Of a stretch of 64,000 nucleotides of DNA, positions 36,201 to 46,236 are shown piece after piece. The position numbers and the translations under genes are program-made. The notes beneath the pieces are model-generated. The model was not told where the DNA came from and did not search any database. It worked only from the letters and a program-made list of their open reading frames with translations. This stretch comes from Cohnella panacarvi Gsoil 349 (lineage in GTDB: Bacteria; Bacillota; Bacilli; Paenibacillales; Paenibacillaceae). The stretch is taken from positions 1,461,598 through 1,525,597 of the forward strand of contig NZ_KI911563.1 in the NCBI RefSeq assembly GCF_000515335.1, read 5' to 3'. Positions within the stretch are counted from its first letter, which is position 1. The number at the start of each line of letters is the position of its first letter.

Positions 36201-37432
36201 TCGAGTTTCCGCCTTTCTTGCGAGTTAATATGCGATTTCGGCTTCGTACGTTCAAGCTGCTTGCCGAACCTGCCGCCGCGAGGGGGATCAAGCCGACGGC
36301 CGCGACGGCGAGGGAGGGATCGGCAATACCGCGCAGAGCCGCGGGAATGAAAGAACCGGCGAATTGCCCGAAGACAAGCACGCTGTTCGCGGTTCCGATC
36401 CGGACGCCGAGACTATCCTGACCGCTTTCCCGCGTTATCGCCCTAAGCACGAACGGGGAAATCGCCGACGAATAGAAACCCTGAATCGCCCGACAAGGCA
36501 ATAGCATCGCATAGACCGGCGACGCCGCCTGAAGCCCTATCGTCAGCACACCCATCAGCGAAGCCAGGCGGATCATCGTCTTGCCTTCGCGTTGGTCCGA
36601 CCGTGTGCCCCAGTACCTTGAACCGATCAGCGCACCGAACCCTCCCGCCGCTTCATGCATTCCGATTAGCGCTGCCGTTCCCGAGCCGCCCCCGAACCGT
36701 TCGCTTACGGTTAGCGGAAACAGCACGGCCAAGGCAGCCGTCATCCCTCTCGTCAGCGATCCCGCCGTCAGCATCACCCGCAATTCCTTCATTCGCCAGA
36801 ATACGGCCAGCGTGGCGGCGATTCCAGGCTCCCCCCTCCTGTCCCGCTTCCGTGCGGACGCATTCCGTCCCTTCGGAAGCCAGCAGGCGGAGGCACAAGC
36901 ACACGACGCCGCCAAGGAGGCGGTTAATATCAGCATGGATGCTTCACCCGCCAAGGACATCGCTAATCCGCCGAGCAGAGGTCCGCCCAGCGAGCCCGCG
37001 AGCGAAGCTTGCTGGTAGATGCCTATAGCTTCGCCTCTCCTGTCCGGAGGAACCGATGCGGCAATCCAGCTAAGGCTCGCGTCCGAAATGCCTCCGAGCG
37101 CTCCTTGAAGCAGCCGAAACAGAAGGAACGCTGCGGCGTTCGTCGACAAGGACATTCCGATCATGCATGCGGCAAGTCCGGAAAGCGCCCGGACGACCGA
37201 CCACTTTCTGTCCATTCTGTCGCTAAGCTTCCCCCATAGCGGGGTCGTCAGCATGTACGCAAGCGAAGGTCCGGCCATGGCCAACGACGCCCAGAGCACA
37301 ACCGAGCCTCCGTCATCCGTCAACCGAGCCATGTGCAGGCCGATGAACGGAGTCGTCCCGGTCAAACCGAGCGATACCGAGAATTGGCCTGCCCAGAGGA
37401 TCGACAGATGTTTTTTCCAAGTTATTGCGGAC

Positions 37433-37440
<8 letters not shown>
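36175..37440 (-). CDS. sbnD: MFS transporter, siderophore exporter (SbnD-like)
   Basis: 421 residues and twelve predicted helices. The MFS loop motif appears as GKLSDRMDRKWSVVRALSG and again as GSRYWGTRSDQREG. Placed in the same position as sbnD in staphylococci, between sbnB and a synthetase, it most likely exports the finished siderophore. It overlaps sbnB by 8 bp. Confidence 0.87.
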
Positions 37441-39574
<2,134 letters not shown>

Positions 39575-39596
39575 GCCGTTGACAGGGAACTGTAAA

Positions 39597-40034
39597 TTAT
39601 TCGATCGAATGATTTATGTTCTCCGCGAGAAGTACTCCGCTCGCTTGCTCTTCGTTCAATTTACCCTGAAGCTCGTACAGAAAATCAAGTCCGGTCGATC
39701 GGAGTCCGTAAGCACGCTTGATGTTCTGGATGTGCTTTTTCACCGTGTTATCCGTGATGTAGAGCTGGCCGGCGATTTTGCGGATCGAGTGATGTTTGCA
39801 CAGCAACAAGGCGATCTCGAGCTGTCTTCCGCTTAGGGTATGCCTGACCGGCTCAGAGGCTTTCTTCTGCTCTTGTTCGTCGACCGCACGGCTTTCCCAT
39901 GAAAAGGTCACGATCGCATGACCGTCCATAACCGTCAATTTGTCGATGATGAGCTGTTGCAGTTCCGCCATCACGGACGGGCATTCTCTCGCGGCGGTCT
40001 CGCATTCTACGATCAAGCGCTGCTTCGACTTCAT
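39597..40034 (-). CDS. LuxR-type HTH protein in the siderophore locus
   Basis: 145 residues from MKSKQRLIVECETAAREC (ATG behind GGGGGTG). The last 60 residues are a GerE/LuxR HTH (LSGRQLEIALLLCKHHSIRK, LYITDNTVKKHIQNIKRAYG). No receiver domain or autoinducer domain is visible in the short N-terminus. Between the binding-protein gene and the sbnA promoter it is a plausible local regulator; S. aureus uses a different protein, SbnI, for that purpose. Confidence 0.8.
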   Translation of the reverse strand: MKSKQRLIVECETAARECPSVMAELQQLIIDKLTVMDGHAIVTFSWESRAVDEQEQKKASEPVRHTLSGRQLEIALLLCKHHSIRKIAGQLYITDNTVKKHIQNIKRAYGLRSTGLDFLYELQGKLNEEQASGVLLAENINHSIE

Positions 40035-40111
40035 TAGTACACCCCCTTTCACTCTGCAATGAAATAAGGAAGGCCGCCTCACCTCGCCAGCGGCCCTCCT
40101 AGGAGCGTTAA

Positions 40112-41119
40112 CTATTTCGATTCCGCCATGTACTTGAACAGATCGTCCACCACTTTATTAGCCGCTTGTACGCCAAGCCCGCTAAGCCAAGTCTCCGCGT
40201 CTACCTCGTGAACTTTATTGTTCTTGACCGCATCGAGGTTTTTCCACAACGTGTTGTTCTCCAGCTTCGACTTAAGCAAATGATCGGTGTCGCGCGTGAA
40301 CCAAAGAATGACGTCTCCTCCCAGGTCCGCAATCTGCTCTTCCGTCGCTTCCTTGGAAAATTCGTCCGCCTTCTGGGAATCCGGACGCGGCAGTCCGGCA
40401 TCCTCGATAATGATGCCGCTGAACGACTGCCTTAAGTAAATGCGGACGTGATCCGCGCGCGGCCGCAGAATGGACACATCGGTAGTCGCCAGGGAATCTC
40501 CCATCGCGCCCTTGAACTCTTCGAGCCGCGCCGTATAATCCGCTAGAAGCTTGTCTCCTTCCGCCGGCTTGCCGATCGCCTGCGCTTGCAGCTTCAAATT
40601 CTCTTTCCAAGTGTAGCCGAGCGTATCCACGAATACGGTCGGAGCGATCTGTTCCAACTTATCGTAAATCGCTTCATGCGTATCCTTGCTGCCGAGTATA
40701 ACGTCCGGCTTGAGCGAAGAGATCGTCTCCAGGTTCGGCTCGTCGATCGTTCCGATATTCGTTATGCCGTCCGTCTGGGCCGTCAAATACGCCGGAAACG
40801 GATTATCGAGCTGCACCGTAGGCGCGCCGACCGGTTTAACGCCGAGAGCGAGCACATTGTCCAATGCTCCGTTGTCCAGAACGACGACGCGACTCGGCAC
40901 GCCGTCGATCGTCGCTTCTCCCATCGCATGCTTGACGACGATGGTCTCGGATGTTGCAGCGGCGGCGGACTCGCTCGGCGCGGCAGCCGATGTGGCGGGG
41001 CTTGCCGCTTCGGGCGATCCCGCGTTATTGTTGTTTCCGCTCGTAGAGCAACCCGCCGCGATCAGGACCAACGCCAGTCCCAAAACGAGCAGCGGCAGCC
41101 GTATTCTTCTTTCTTTCAT
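40112..41119 (-). CDS. Iron-siderophore ABC transporter binding lipoprotein
   Basis: 335 residues with a lipoprotein signal (LPLLVLGLALVLIAAGC, Cys about 24), a Ser/Ala linker and the FepB/FhuD class III fold: LDNGALDNVLALGVKPVGAP, LETISSLKPDVILGSK, and the C-terminal NKVHEVDAETWLSGLG. It captures the ferric siderophore, corresponding to SirA. The adjacent LuxR gene follows within 80 bp. Divergent permease genes share the upstream Fur box. Confidence 0.9.
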   Translation of the reverse strand: MKERRIRLPLLVLGLALVLIAAGCSTSGNNNNAGSPEAASPATSAAAPSESAAAATSETIVVKHAMGEATIDGVPSRVVVLDNGALDNVLALGVKPVGAPTVQLDNPFPAYLTAQTDGITNIGTIDEPNLETISSLKPDVILGSKDTHEAIYDKLEQIAPTVFVDTLGYTWKENLKLQAQAIGKPAEGDKLLADYTARLEEFKGAMGDSLATTDVSILRPRADHVRIYLRQSFSGIIIEDAGLPRPDSQKADEFSKEATEEQIADLGGDVILWFTRDTDHLLKSKLENNTLWKNLDAVKNNKVHEVDAETWLSGLGVQAANKVVDDLFKYMAESK

Positions 41120-41165
41120 TGACACTCCACTCCCCCGATGGTAGGATAATTATGGCAAACTAACT

Positions 41166-41184
41166 GATAATGATTCTCATTTTC
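41166..41184. promoter_or_regulatory. Fur box between binding protein and permeases
   Basis: GATAATGATTCTCATTTTC matches the 19-bp Fur box in 16-17 positions. It lies in the divergent promoter region, so uptake genes on both sides should be iron-repressed. Confidence 0.85.
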
Positions 41185-41258
41185 TTTGCCACTGATTAGT
41201 ATATTTACTTTGTAAATTGATGTCAATTGCATTTTATTATTATATTTTTGGAGAAATC

Positions 41259-42248
41259 ATGAACAAACAAGTTTGGCTTTCCGTTGCCGGCTTGCTGGCA
41301 TTAGCCGCCTTATTCCTGGCCGAGCTGTCTACAGGTTCGCTGCTCATCTCGTTCACAACCGTATGGTCCTCCCTCTGGGGAGACCGGGCGACGGACGATC
41401 ACTGGGTCGTCGCCACCATCCGCCTCCCGAGGGCATGCATCGCGATGGCGGTCGGAGCCGGAATGGCCGTCGCCGGGGCCTGCCTTCAGTCGCTGACCCG
41501 CAATTCGCTGGCTTCGCCCGAGCTGCTAGGCGTGAACCAAGGGGCTGCCATGGCTATCGTGATCGCGATGTTCGCCATGCCCGGTTCCGCTTTATGGCTG
41601 TACAACCTATCCGCTTTCGCCGGGGGCTGCTTAGCGGCTTCCTTCATCTTCGCTCTCGGCACCGCGGGGCGCCGGGCGCTGAATCCGATGCGCTTCATCT
41701 TGGCCGGAACGGCCATCTCCATGTTCATTCATTCGCTGACGCAAGGCGTTCTCGTCCTGAACGAGCGGACGGTCGACGAAATGCGTTTCTGGCTTGCCGG
41801 TTCGGTTACGGGCCGAGGCATGGAGCCTTTATTGCAGACTTTGCCTGTAATCGTGTCGGGGCTCATCTGTACGCTGTTGCTCGGCAAGCGCATGAACGTC
41901 CTGCAGATGGGGGACGAAGTGGCTGCCGGGCTAGGGAACAACATCCGCGCGAGCAAGGCGATGCTGTTCTTCGTCTCCGCGCTGCTGGCTTCCGCATGCG
42001 TTACGTTAGCGGGACCGATCGCTTTCATCGGGCTTGCGGCGCCGCACCTCGTCCGTTCGTTCGCGGGGAGCGATTATCGCTGGATCGTCCTTCATTCCAT
42101 CTGGTTCGGCGCGGTTCTGCTGCTCGCGGCCGATATCGCGGGCAAGCTGATCCGGCATCCGGGCGAGGTGCCTGTCGGCATCATGACGATTCTGTTCGGC
42201 GCTCCGTTCTTCATCTATGCGGCGCGCAAGAAAGAGGAACCCGCATGA
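41259..42248 (+). CDS. Iron-siderophore ABC permease (FecCD family), first
   Basis: 329 residues from MNKQVWLSVAGLLALAAL behind GGAGAAATC. About ten helices carry family signatures: TIRLPRACIAMAVGAGMAVAGACLQ split over residues 50-75, LASPELLGVNQGAA, GLGNNIRASK and the C-terminal GPIAFIGLAAPHLVRSF. It resembles SirB. It overlaps the next permease (ATGA). Confidence 0.9.
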   Translation: MNKQVWLSVAGLLALAALFLAELSTGSLLISFTTVWSSLWGDRATDDHWVVATIRLPRACIAMAVGAGMAVAGACLQSLTRNSLASPELLGVNQGAAMAIVIAMFAMPGSALWLYNLSAFAGGCLAASFIFALGTAGRRALNPMRFILAGTAISMFIHSLTQGVLVLNERTVDEMRFWLAGSVTGRGMEPLLQTLPVIVSGLICTLLLGKRMNVLQMGDEVAAGLGNNIRASKAMLFFVSALLASACVTLAGPIAFIGLAAPHLVRSFAGSDYRWIVLHSIWFGAVLLLAADIAGKLIRHPGEVPVGIMTILFGAPFFIYAARKKEEPA

Positions 42249-43231
42249 CGAGCGCATCCCGCAACCTTCTCGTTTATGCCGTGCTGTTGCCGCTAACGCT
42301 GCTGCTGTTGCTATTGCAGATCGGTACCGGCGAATATGCGATCTCGATCGGAGATACGTTCGCTACGCTGTTCGGTTATGGAACCGGCGAATACGACTTC
42401 GTTATCCGTACTCTTCGCGTCCCGCGAGCCTTGATCGGCTGGATGGCCGGAGCCAGTCTGGCCGTATCCGGAACGCTGCTTCAAGGCATCACGCGCAACC
42501 CGCTTGCTTCTCCCGGCGTCGTCGGCCTCAACGCGGGCGCCGGATTAGCCGCCGTCGTCGTCATCGTCTGGCTCGACGTCAGCCGAGACTGGCTGCCGGC
42601 ATTCGCTTTCGCGGGGGCGTTAATCGTCGCCGCGCTCAGTTATGCGCTCGCCTGGCGTAAGGGCGTCTCGACGATTCGCATGGTGCTGATCGGGATCGGC
42701 ATCGCGTTCGTATGCGACGCCGTCATCTCTATCGCGTTGCTTGACGGCAATATCCGCAAAGTCAACCAAGCGACGATCTGGATGGTCGGAAGCTTGTACG
42801 AACGAAGCTGGGAGCATTTCTGGCCGCTGTTGCCTTGGGTCGTCGTCTTCCTTCCGCTCGCTTGGCTCAGTGCCCGTACGCTCGATGTGCTAGGACTCGG
42901 CGACGTAACGTCGACCGGACTCGGCAACCGGATTCACCGAAGCAGAACTTGGCTGCTGTTCATCGCCGTCGCGCTGGCCGGATCGACGGTCGCCACCGTC
43001 GGCACGATCGGCTTCGTCGGGCTGATGGCGCCTCACTTGGCGAGGCGGATCGTCGGAACGAGACACCGGACGCTCATTCCGATCGCCGCGATGCTCGGCG
43101 GAATCATCGTGCTCGCCGCGGATTTCGCCGGCCGAACGCTGATGGCCCCAACCGAAATCCCTTGCGGACTGTTAACCGCGATACTCGGCGGCCCTTATAT
43201 GGTCTACCTGCTTCTGCGCGATCCGAAGTAA
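42245..43231 (+). CDS. Iron-siderophore ABC permease (FecCD family), second
   Basis: 328 residues from MTSASRNLLVYAVLLPLTL. Same family, with RTLRVPRALIGWMAGASLAV, NPLASPGVVGLNAGAGL and GTIGFVGLMAPHLARRIVG. It forms a heterodimer with the preceding permease, like SirB/SirC. No ATPase gene accompanies it, so a shared FhuC-type ATPase elsewhere must drive transport. A terminator follows. Confidence 0.9.
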   Translation: MTSASRNLLVYAVLLPLTLLLLLLQIGTGEYAISIGDTFATLFGYGTGEYDFVIRTLRVPRALIGWMAGASLAVSGTLLQGITRNPLASPGVVGLNAGAGLAAVVVIVWLDVSRDWLPAFAFAGALIVAALSYALAWRKGVSTIRMVLIGIGIAFVCDAVISIALLDGNIRKVNQATIWMVGSLYERSWEHFWPLLPWVVVFLPLAWLSARTLDVLGLGDVTSTGLGNRIHRSRTWLLFIAVALAGSTVATVGTIGFVGLMAPHLARRIVGTRHRTLIPIAAMLGGIIVLAADFAGRTLMAPTEIPCGLLTAILGGPYMVYLLLRDPK

Positions 43232-43258
43232 AGGAGCAGCTTCCGGTTACAACGCAAC

Positions 43259-43286
43259 AACCCCTTCCGCTACCGGAAGGGGTTTC
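43259..43286 (+). terminator. Terminator after the permease operon
   Basis: CCCCTTCCG and CGGAAGGGG pair around CTAC, followed by TTTCGT; A-rich on the other side, so it may serve both strands. Confidence 0.8.
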
Positions 43287-43302
43287 GTATAGCATTCATT
43301 GA

Positions 43303-43401
43303 TTATCGGCCGACCAGCACGAACGCGTTGCCGTCCGGCACTTCCAAGGAACGTTCAATATCGACGGTATGAATGCAGACGCATTCCAGCTTTCTGAACA
43401 T
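43303..43401 (-). pseudogene. VOC (glyoxalase-fold) protein, remnant of 32 codons
   Basis: An ATG behind GAGGTGAG opens MFRKLECVCIHTVDIERSLE, the typical first strand and helix of a VOC protein, then continues VPDGNAFVLVGR, typical of its last strand. The 80-100 residues between are missing. It sits 4 bp after the AraC/GyrI gene, so it was the second gene of that operon and has been deleted internally. Confidence 0.55.
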
Positions 43402-43405
43402 AAGC

Positions 43406-44278
43406 TCACCTCTTCACGATCGGAACCCAGACTTCGCAGCGGTAATCGTCGGCGTTCACGTCGCCTTCCGGATACGACTCGAACTCCGGTCCTCCGGCAT
43501 GCTCGTAACCCGTCGCCGGGAACCATTCCTGGAAGACTCTCGTCCATACGTCTTGAATCGCGTGCGGCATCGGTCCGATCGACGTGAACACGGCCCATGT
43601 GTGCGCGGGAATCTCCCTAACGGCGAACCCCTCGGGCGCTTCGACTCCCGCCCTATTCTCTACGGCGATCATGTACGTGAACGTGCAGTTCTCCATCGCC
43701 ATGTCCATGCAGATGCCAAGCGTGGCATCTGCTCCGCCCGCTAGGGAGATCAGGTCGTCGACCATGCCGTTCTGATTGCTCTCCTGCCAGAACCGCGGAA
43801 TTTCCCGCGAGTTCTCGCCATCCGCGGAAGTCGTTTCAATCGCTTTGCCGATCACTTTGAACGCCTTCTTCTCGACGATTCTATAATCCATATCCTTGTC
43901 CCCTTTGAGAGAAATATGGAACGATATGCGGGGGATCGCTTTCAAGCTGGCGCCGGGCTTGCGGGCATCCGACGGCGCGATGCCGTGCAGCTTGCGGAAC
44001 GCTTTCGCGAACGACTCGGGAGAGTCGTAGCCGTATTTCAGCGCGATATCGACCACCTTGGACGAAGAGCTCGTGAGCTCTTGGGCCGCCAACGTCAGCT
44101 TGCGTTTGCGTACGTATTCCCCTACCGTCATCCCGGTCAGCATACCGAACATTCTTTGAAAATGAAACGGGGACGAATACGCGGCCTTGGCAATTGCGTC
44201 GATATCGAGCGGCTTCTTCATCGTTCGCTCCATGGCGTCGATCGCGTCGCTCATCCGGGTTAGCCATTCCACACGCAT
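43406..44278 (-). CDS. AraC family regulator with GyrI-like effector domain
   Basis: 290 residues, ATG behind AGGAGG. N-terminal double HTH (KAAYSSPFHFQRMFGMLTGM; VVDIALKYGYDSPESFAKAF) is followed from about 130 by a GyrI/AraE-type small-molecule domain (YRIVEKKAFKVIGKAIETT; IPAHTWAVFTSIGPMPHAIQ). This is the Rob/SoxS-like or BmrR-like multidrug-sensing architecture common in Bacillales. Targets are unknown. Confidence 0.9.
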   Translation of the reverse strand: MRVEWLTRMSDAIDAMERTMKKPLDIDAIAKAAYSSPFHFQRMFGMLTGMTVGEYVRKRKLTLAAQELTSSSSKVVDIALKYGYDSPESFAKAFRKLHGIAPSDARKPGASLKAIPRISFHISLKGDKDMDYRIVEKKAFKVIGKAIETTSADGENSREIPRFWQESNQNGMVDDLISLAGGADATLGICMDMAMENCTFTYMIAVENRAGVEAPEGFAVREIPAHTWAVFTSIGPMPHAIQDVWTRVFQEWFPATGYEHAGGPEFESYPEGDVNADDYRCEVWVPIVKR

Positions 44279-44370
44279 AACCTCCTATGGACTAATCGTA
44301 ACATCGGGAACGAACGATAACCTGATCTTCCGTGCTCTCGTTGGATAGGTCGGTTTGCGGATTCGATTCC

Positions 44371-46215
44371 TTAAGTGTGTGCCCGAATCACTTCCAGGAA
44401 CGCTTGTCCGTACTTGGCAAGCTTGGCCTCTCCAATCCCTTTGACGCCCCTCATCGCGCTCTCCGTTCGCGGTTTCACGCGGCACATCTCCTGAAGCACG
44501 GCATCGTGGAAAATAACGAACGGAGGCAGCCGCTCGCCGTCCGCGATCCGTTTGCGCAGTTGCCGGAGCGCATCGAACAGCGCCGGATCTTCCGAGTATC
44601 CGCGCGAGCCCGCTCCTCCGCCAGTACGCGATCCCCGCGACCTGCCGCCGCTTCCTCCGCGAGCCAGCTCGGGCGGAAGCTCCCGTTCGACCCGGCGGAA
44701 CACGCGCTCGCCTTGCTCGATCACATCCCGAACGCGTTCGGTGAATTGCACGACCGGATACTGGCTGTCCGTCAGCCGCAAATACCCGTCGCCGACAAGC
44801 GACTGGATCAACTGCACGATCGCTTTTTCCGTCTGCCCGCTCAGCTTGCCGTAATACGCCAAGCTATCGAAGCCGAACTGCCGGAGCTTGGCGTCATTGG
44901 CGCCCCGCAGCACTTTGGCGACCATCGTGACGCCGAAGCGCTGGCGCATCTTGTGAATGCACCCGAACACCAGCTTCGCCTCGTCCGTCACGTCGAGCAT
45001 CTCCCGGTCGTCCGTGCAGTTGCCGCAGCGTCCGCAAGGCTCCCCGTTCTCCTCGCCGAAATACCGCACGATCGCCAGCTGCAAGCAGTCGCCCGTATGG
45101 GCGTACTGCACCATCTCGTTCAGCAGCCGGTAATCGTTGCGCTTACGCTCCTCGTCCGCCTCGCTCTGCTCGATGAAGAACTTCTGCGTCACGACGTCCT
45201 GCGGCGAGAACAGCAGCACGCAGTCGCCCGGCTCTCCGTCGCGCCCCGCGCGTCCGGCTTCCTGATAATACGCCTCAAGGTTCTTCGGCATGTTGTGGTG
45301 AATGACGAACCGGACGTTGGACTTGTCGATTCCCATCCCGAACGCGTTCGTCGCCACGATGACCTGCACGTCGTCCCGCTGGAACGCATCCTGCGTACGC
45401 GCGCGCTCCTCCTCGGGCAATCCGGCGTGGTACTTGCCCGCCGCGATGCCAAGCCCGTTCAACCAAGCGTGGCAGCTATCGACTTCGCGCCTGGTAGACG
45501 CATAGATAATACCCGCCTGACCTGGCCGCTCCCGCAGAAAATGGCTCATATACTGCCGCTTGTCCGCTCCGCGGACGACTGACAACGTCAGATTGTCGCG
45601 GGCGTACCCCGTCGTTACCCGCACCGGATCGCTTAGCTTCAATCGCTCGACGATATCGTCCTTCACGACGTCGGTCGCCGTTGCCGTGAATGCCGCCATA
45701 ATCGGACGCGACTCGATGTCGCGCAGCAGCCGGACGATCGTCATATAGCTCGGCCGGAAATCGTGCCCCCACTGGGATACGCAGTGCGCCTCGTCCACCG
45801 CGATGAGCGGCACTTCAAGCTTGCGCACGAGCGCTCGAAAATGCTCCGACTCGAGCCTCTCCGGAGCGATATAGAGCAGCTTGTAACGTCCCGCAGCCAC
45901 TTGCCGCATGCGCTCGTTCGTCTCCGCGAGCGATAACGAGCTGTTAATGTAGGTCGCCGGAATCCCGGTCTCGTTCAGCGCGTCGACCTGGTCCTTCATC
46001 AGCGAGATGAGCGGCGAGACGACAAGCGTTACGCCCGGCAGCAGCACGGCCGGGATTTGATAACAGATCGATTTACCCGCGCCGGTCGGCATAATACCCA
46101 GCACGTCGCGGCCTTGCAGCATCGCCTCGATCAGCGTGCGCTGACCGCCGCGGAACGCGTCATAACCATAATAAGTGCGAAGCGCCTGCAAGGCGTCTTT
46201 GAAATCTGCGTTCAT
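44371..46215 (-). CDS. recQ: ATP-dependent DNA helicase RecQ
   Basis: 614 residues. Walker A PTGAGKS (43-49), DEAHC (141-145), and FTATATDVVKDDI precede the second RecA domain (GMGIDKSNVRFVIHHNMP; QEAGRAGRDGEPGDC). Then come the zinc-binding cysteines (CGRCGNC), a winged helix and a C-terminal HRDC domain (LFDALRQLRKRIADGERLPP). Unwinds recombination and replication intermediates. 21 bp behind helD, in one operon. Confidence 0.95.
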   Translation of the reverse strand: MNADFKDALQALRTYYGYDAFRGGQRTLIEAMLQGRDVLGIMPTGAGKSICYQIPAVLLPGVTLVVSPLISLMKDQVDALNETGIPATYINSSLSLAETNERMRQVAAGRYKLLYIAPERLESEHFRALVRKLEVPLIAVDEAHCVSQWGHDFRPSYMTIVRLLRDIESRPIMAAFTATATDVVKDDIVERLKLSDPVRVTTGYARDNLTLSVVRGADKRQYMSHFLRERPGQAGIIYASTRREVDSCHAWLNGLGIAAGKYHAGLPEEERARTQDAFQRDDVQVIVATNAFGMGIDKSNVRFVIHHNMPKNLEAYYQEAGRAGRDGEPGDCVLLFSPQDVVTQKFFIEQSEADEERKRNDYRLLNEMVQYAHTGDCLQLAIVRYFGEENGEPCGRCGNCTDDREMLDVTDEAKLVFGCIHKMRQRFGVTMVAKVLRGANDAKLRQFGFDSLAYYGKLSGQTEKAIVQLIQSLVGDGYLRLTDSQYPVVQFTERVRDVIEQGERVFRRVERELPPELARGGSGGRSRGSRTGGGAGSRGYSEDPALFDALRQLRKRIADGERLPPFVIFHDAVLQEMCRVKPRTESAMRGVKGIGEAKLAKYGQAFLEVIRAHT

Positions 46216-46236
46216 CCCATTCGCTCTCCCCGGTTT

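Noticed and set aside
41273..42244. Long open frame running into the second permease from far upstream
   Set aside because: This part overlaps the first FecCD permease in another frame, has Arg-rich composition and no family features. The real second permease starts at 42245.
44332..45582. 416-codon open frame antisense to recQ
   Set aside because: GC-rich third positions of recQ keep the complement free of stops; the translation has no recognisable domain.
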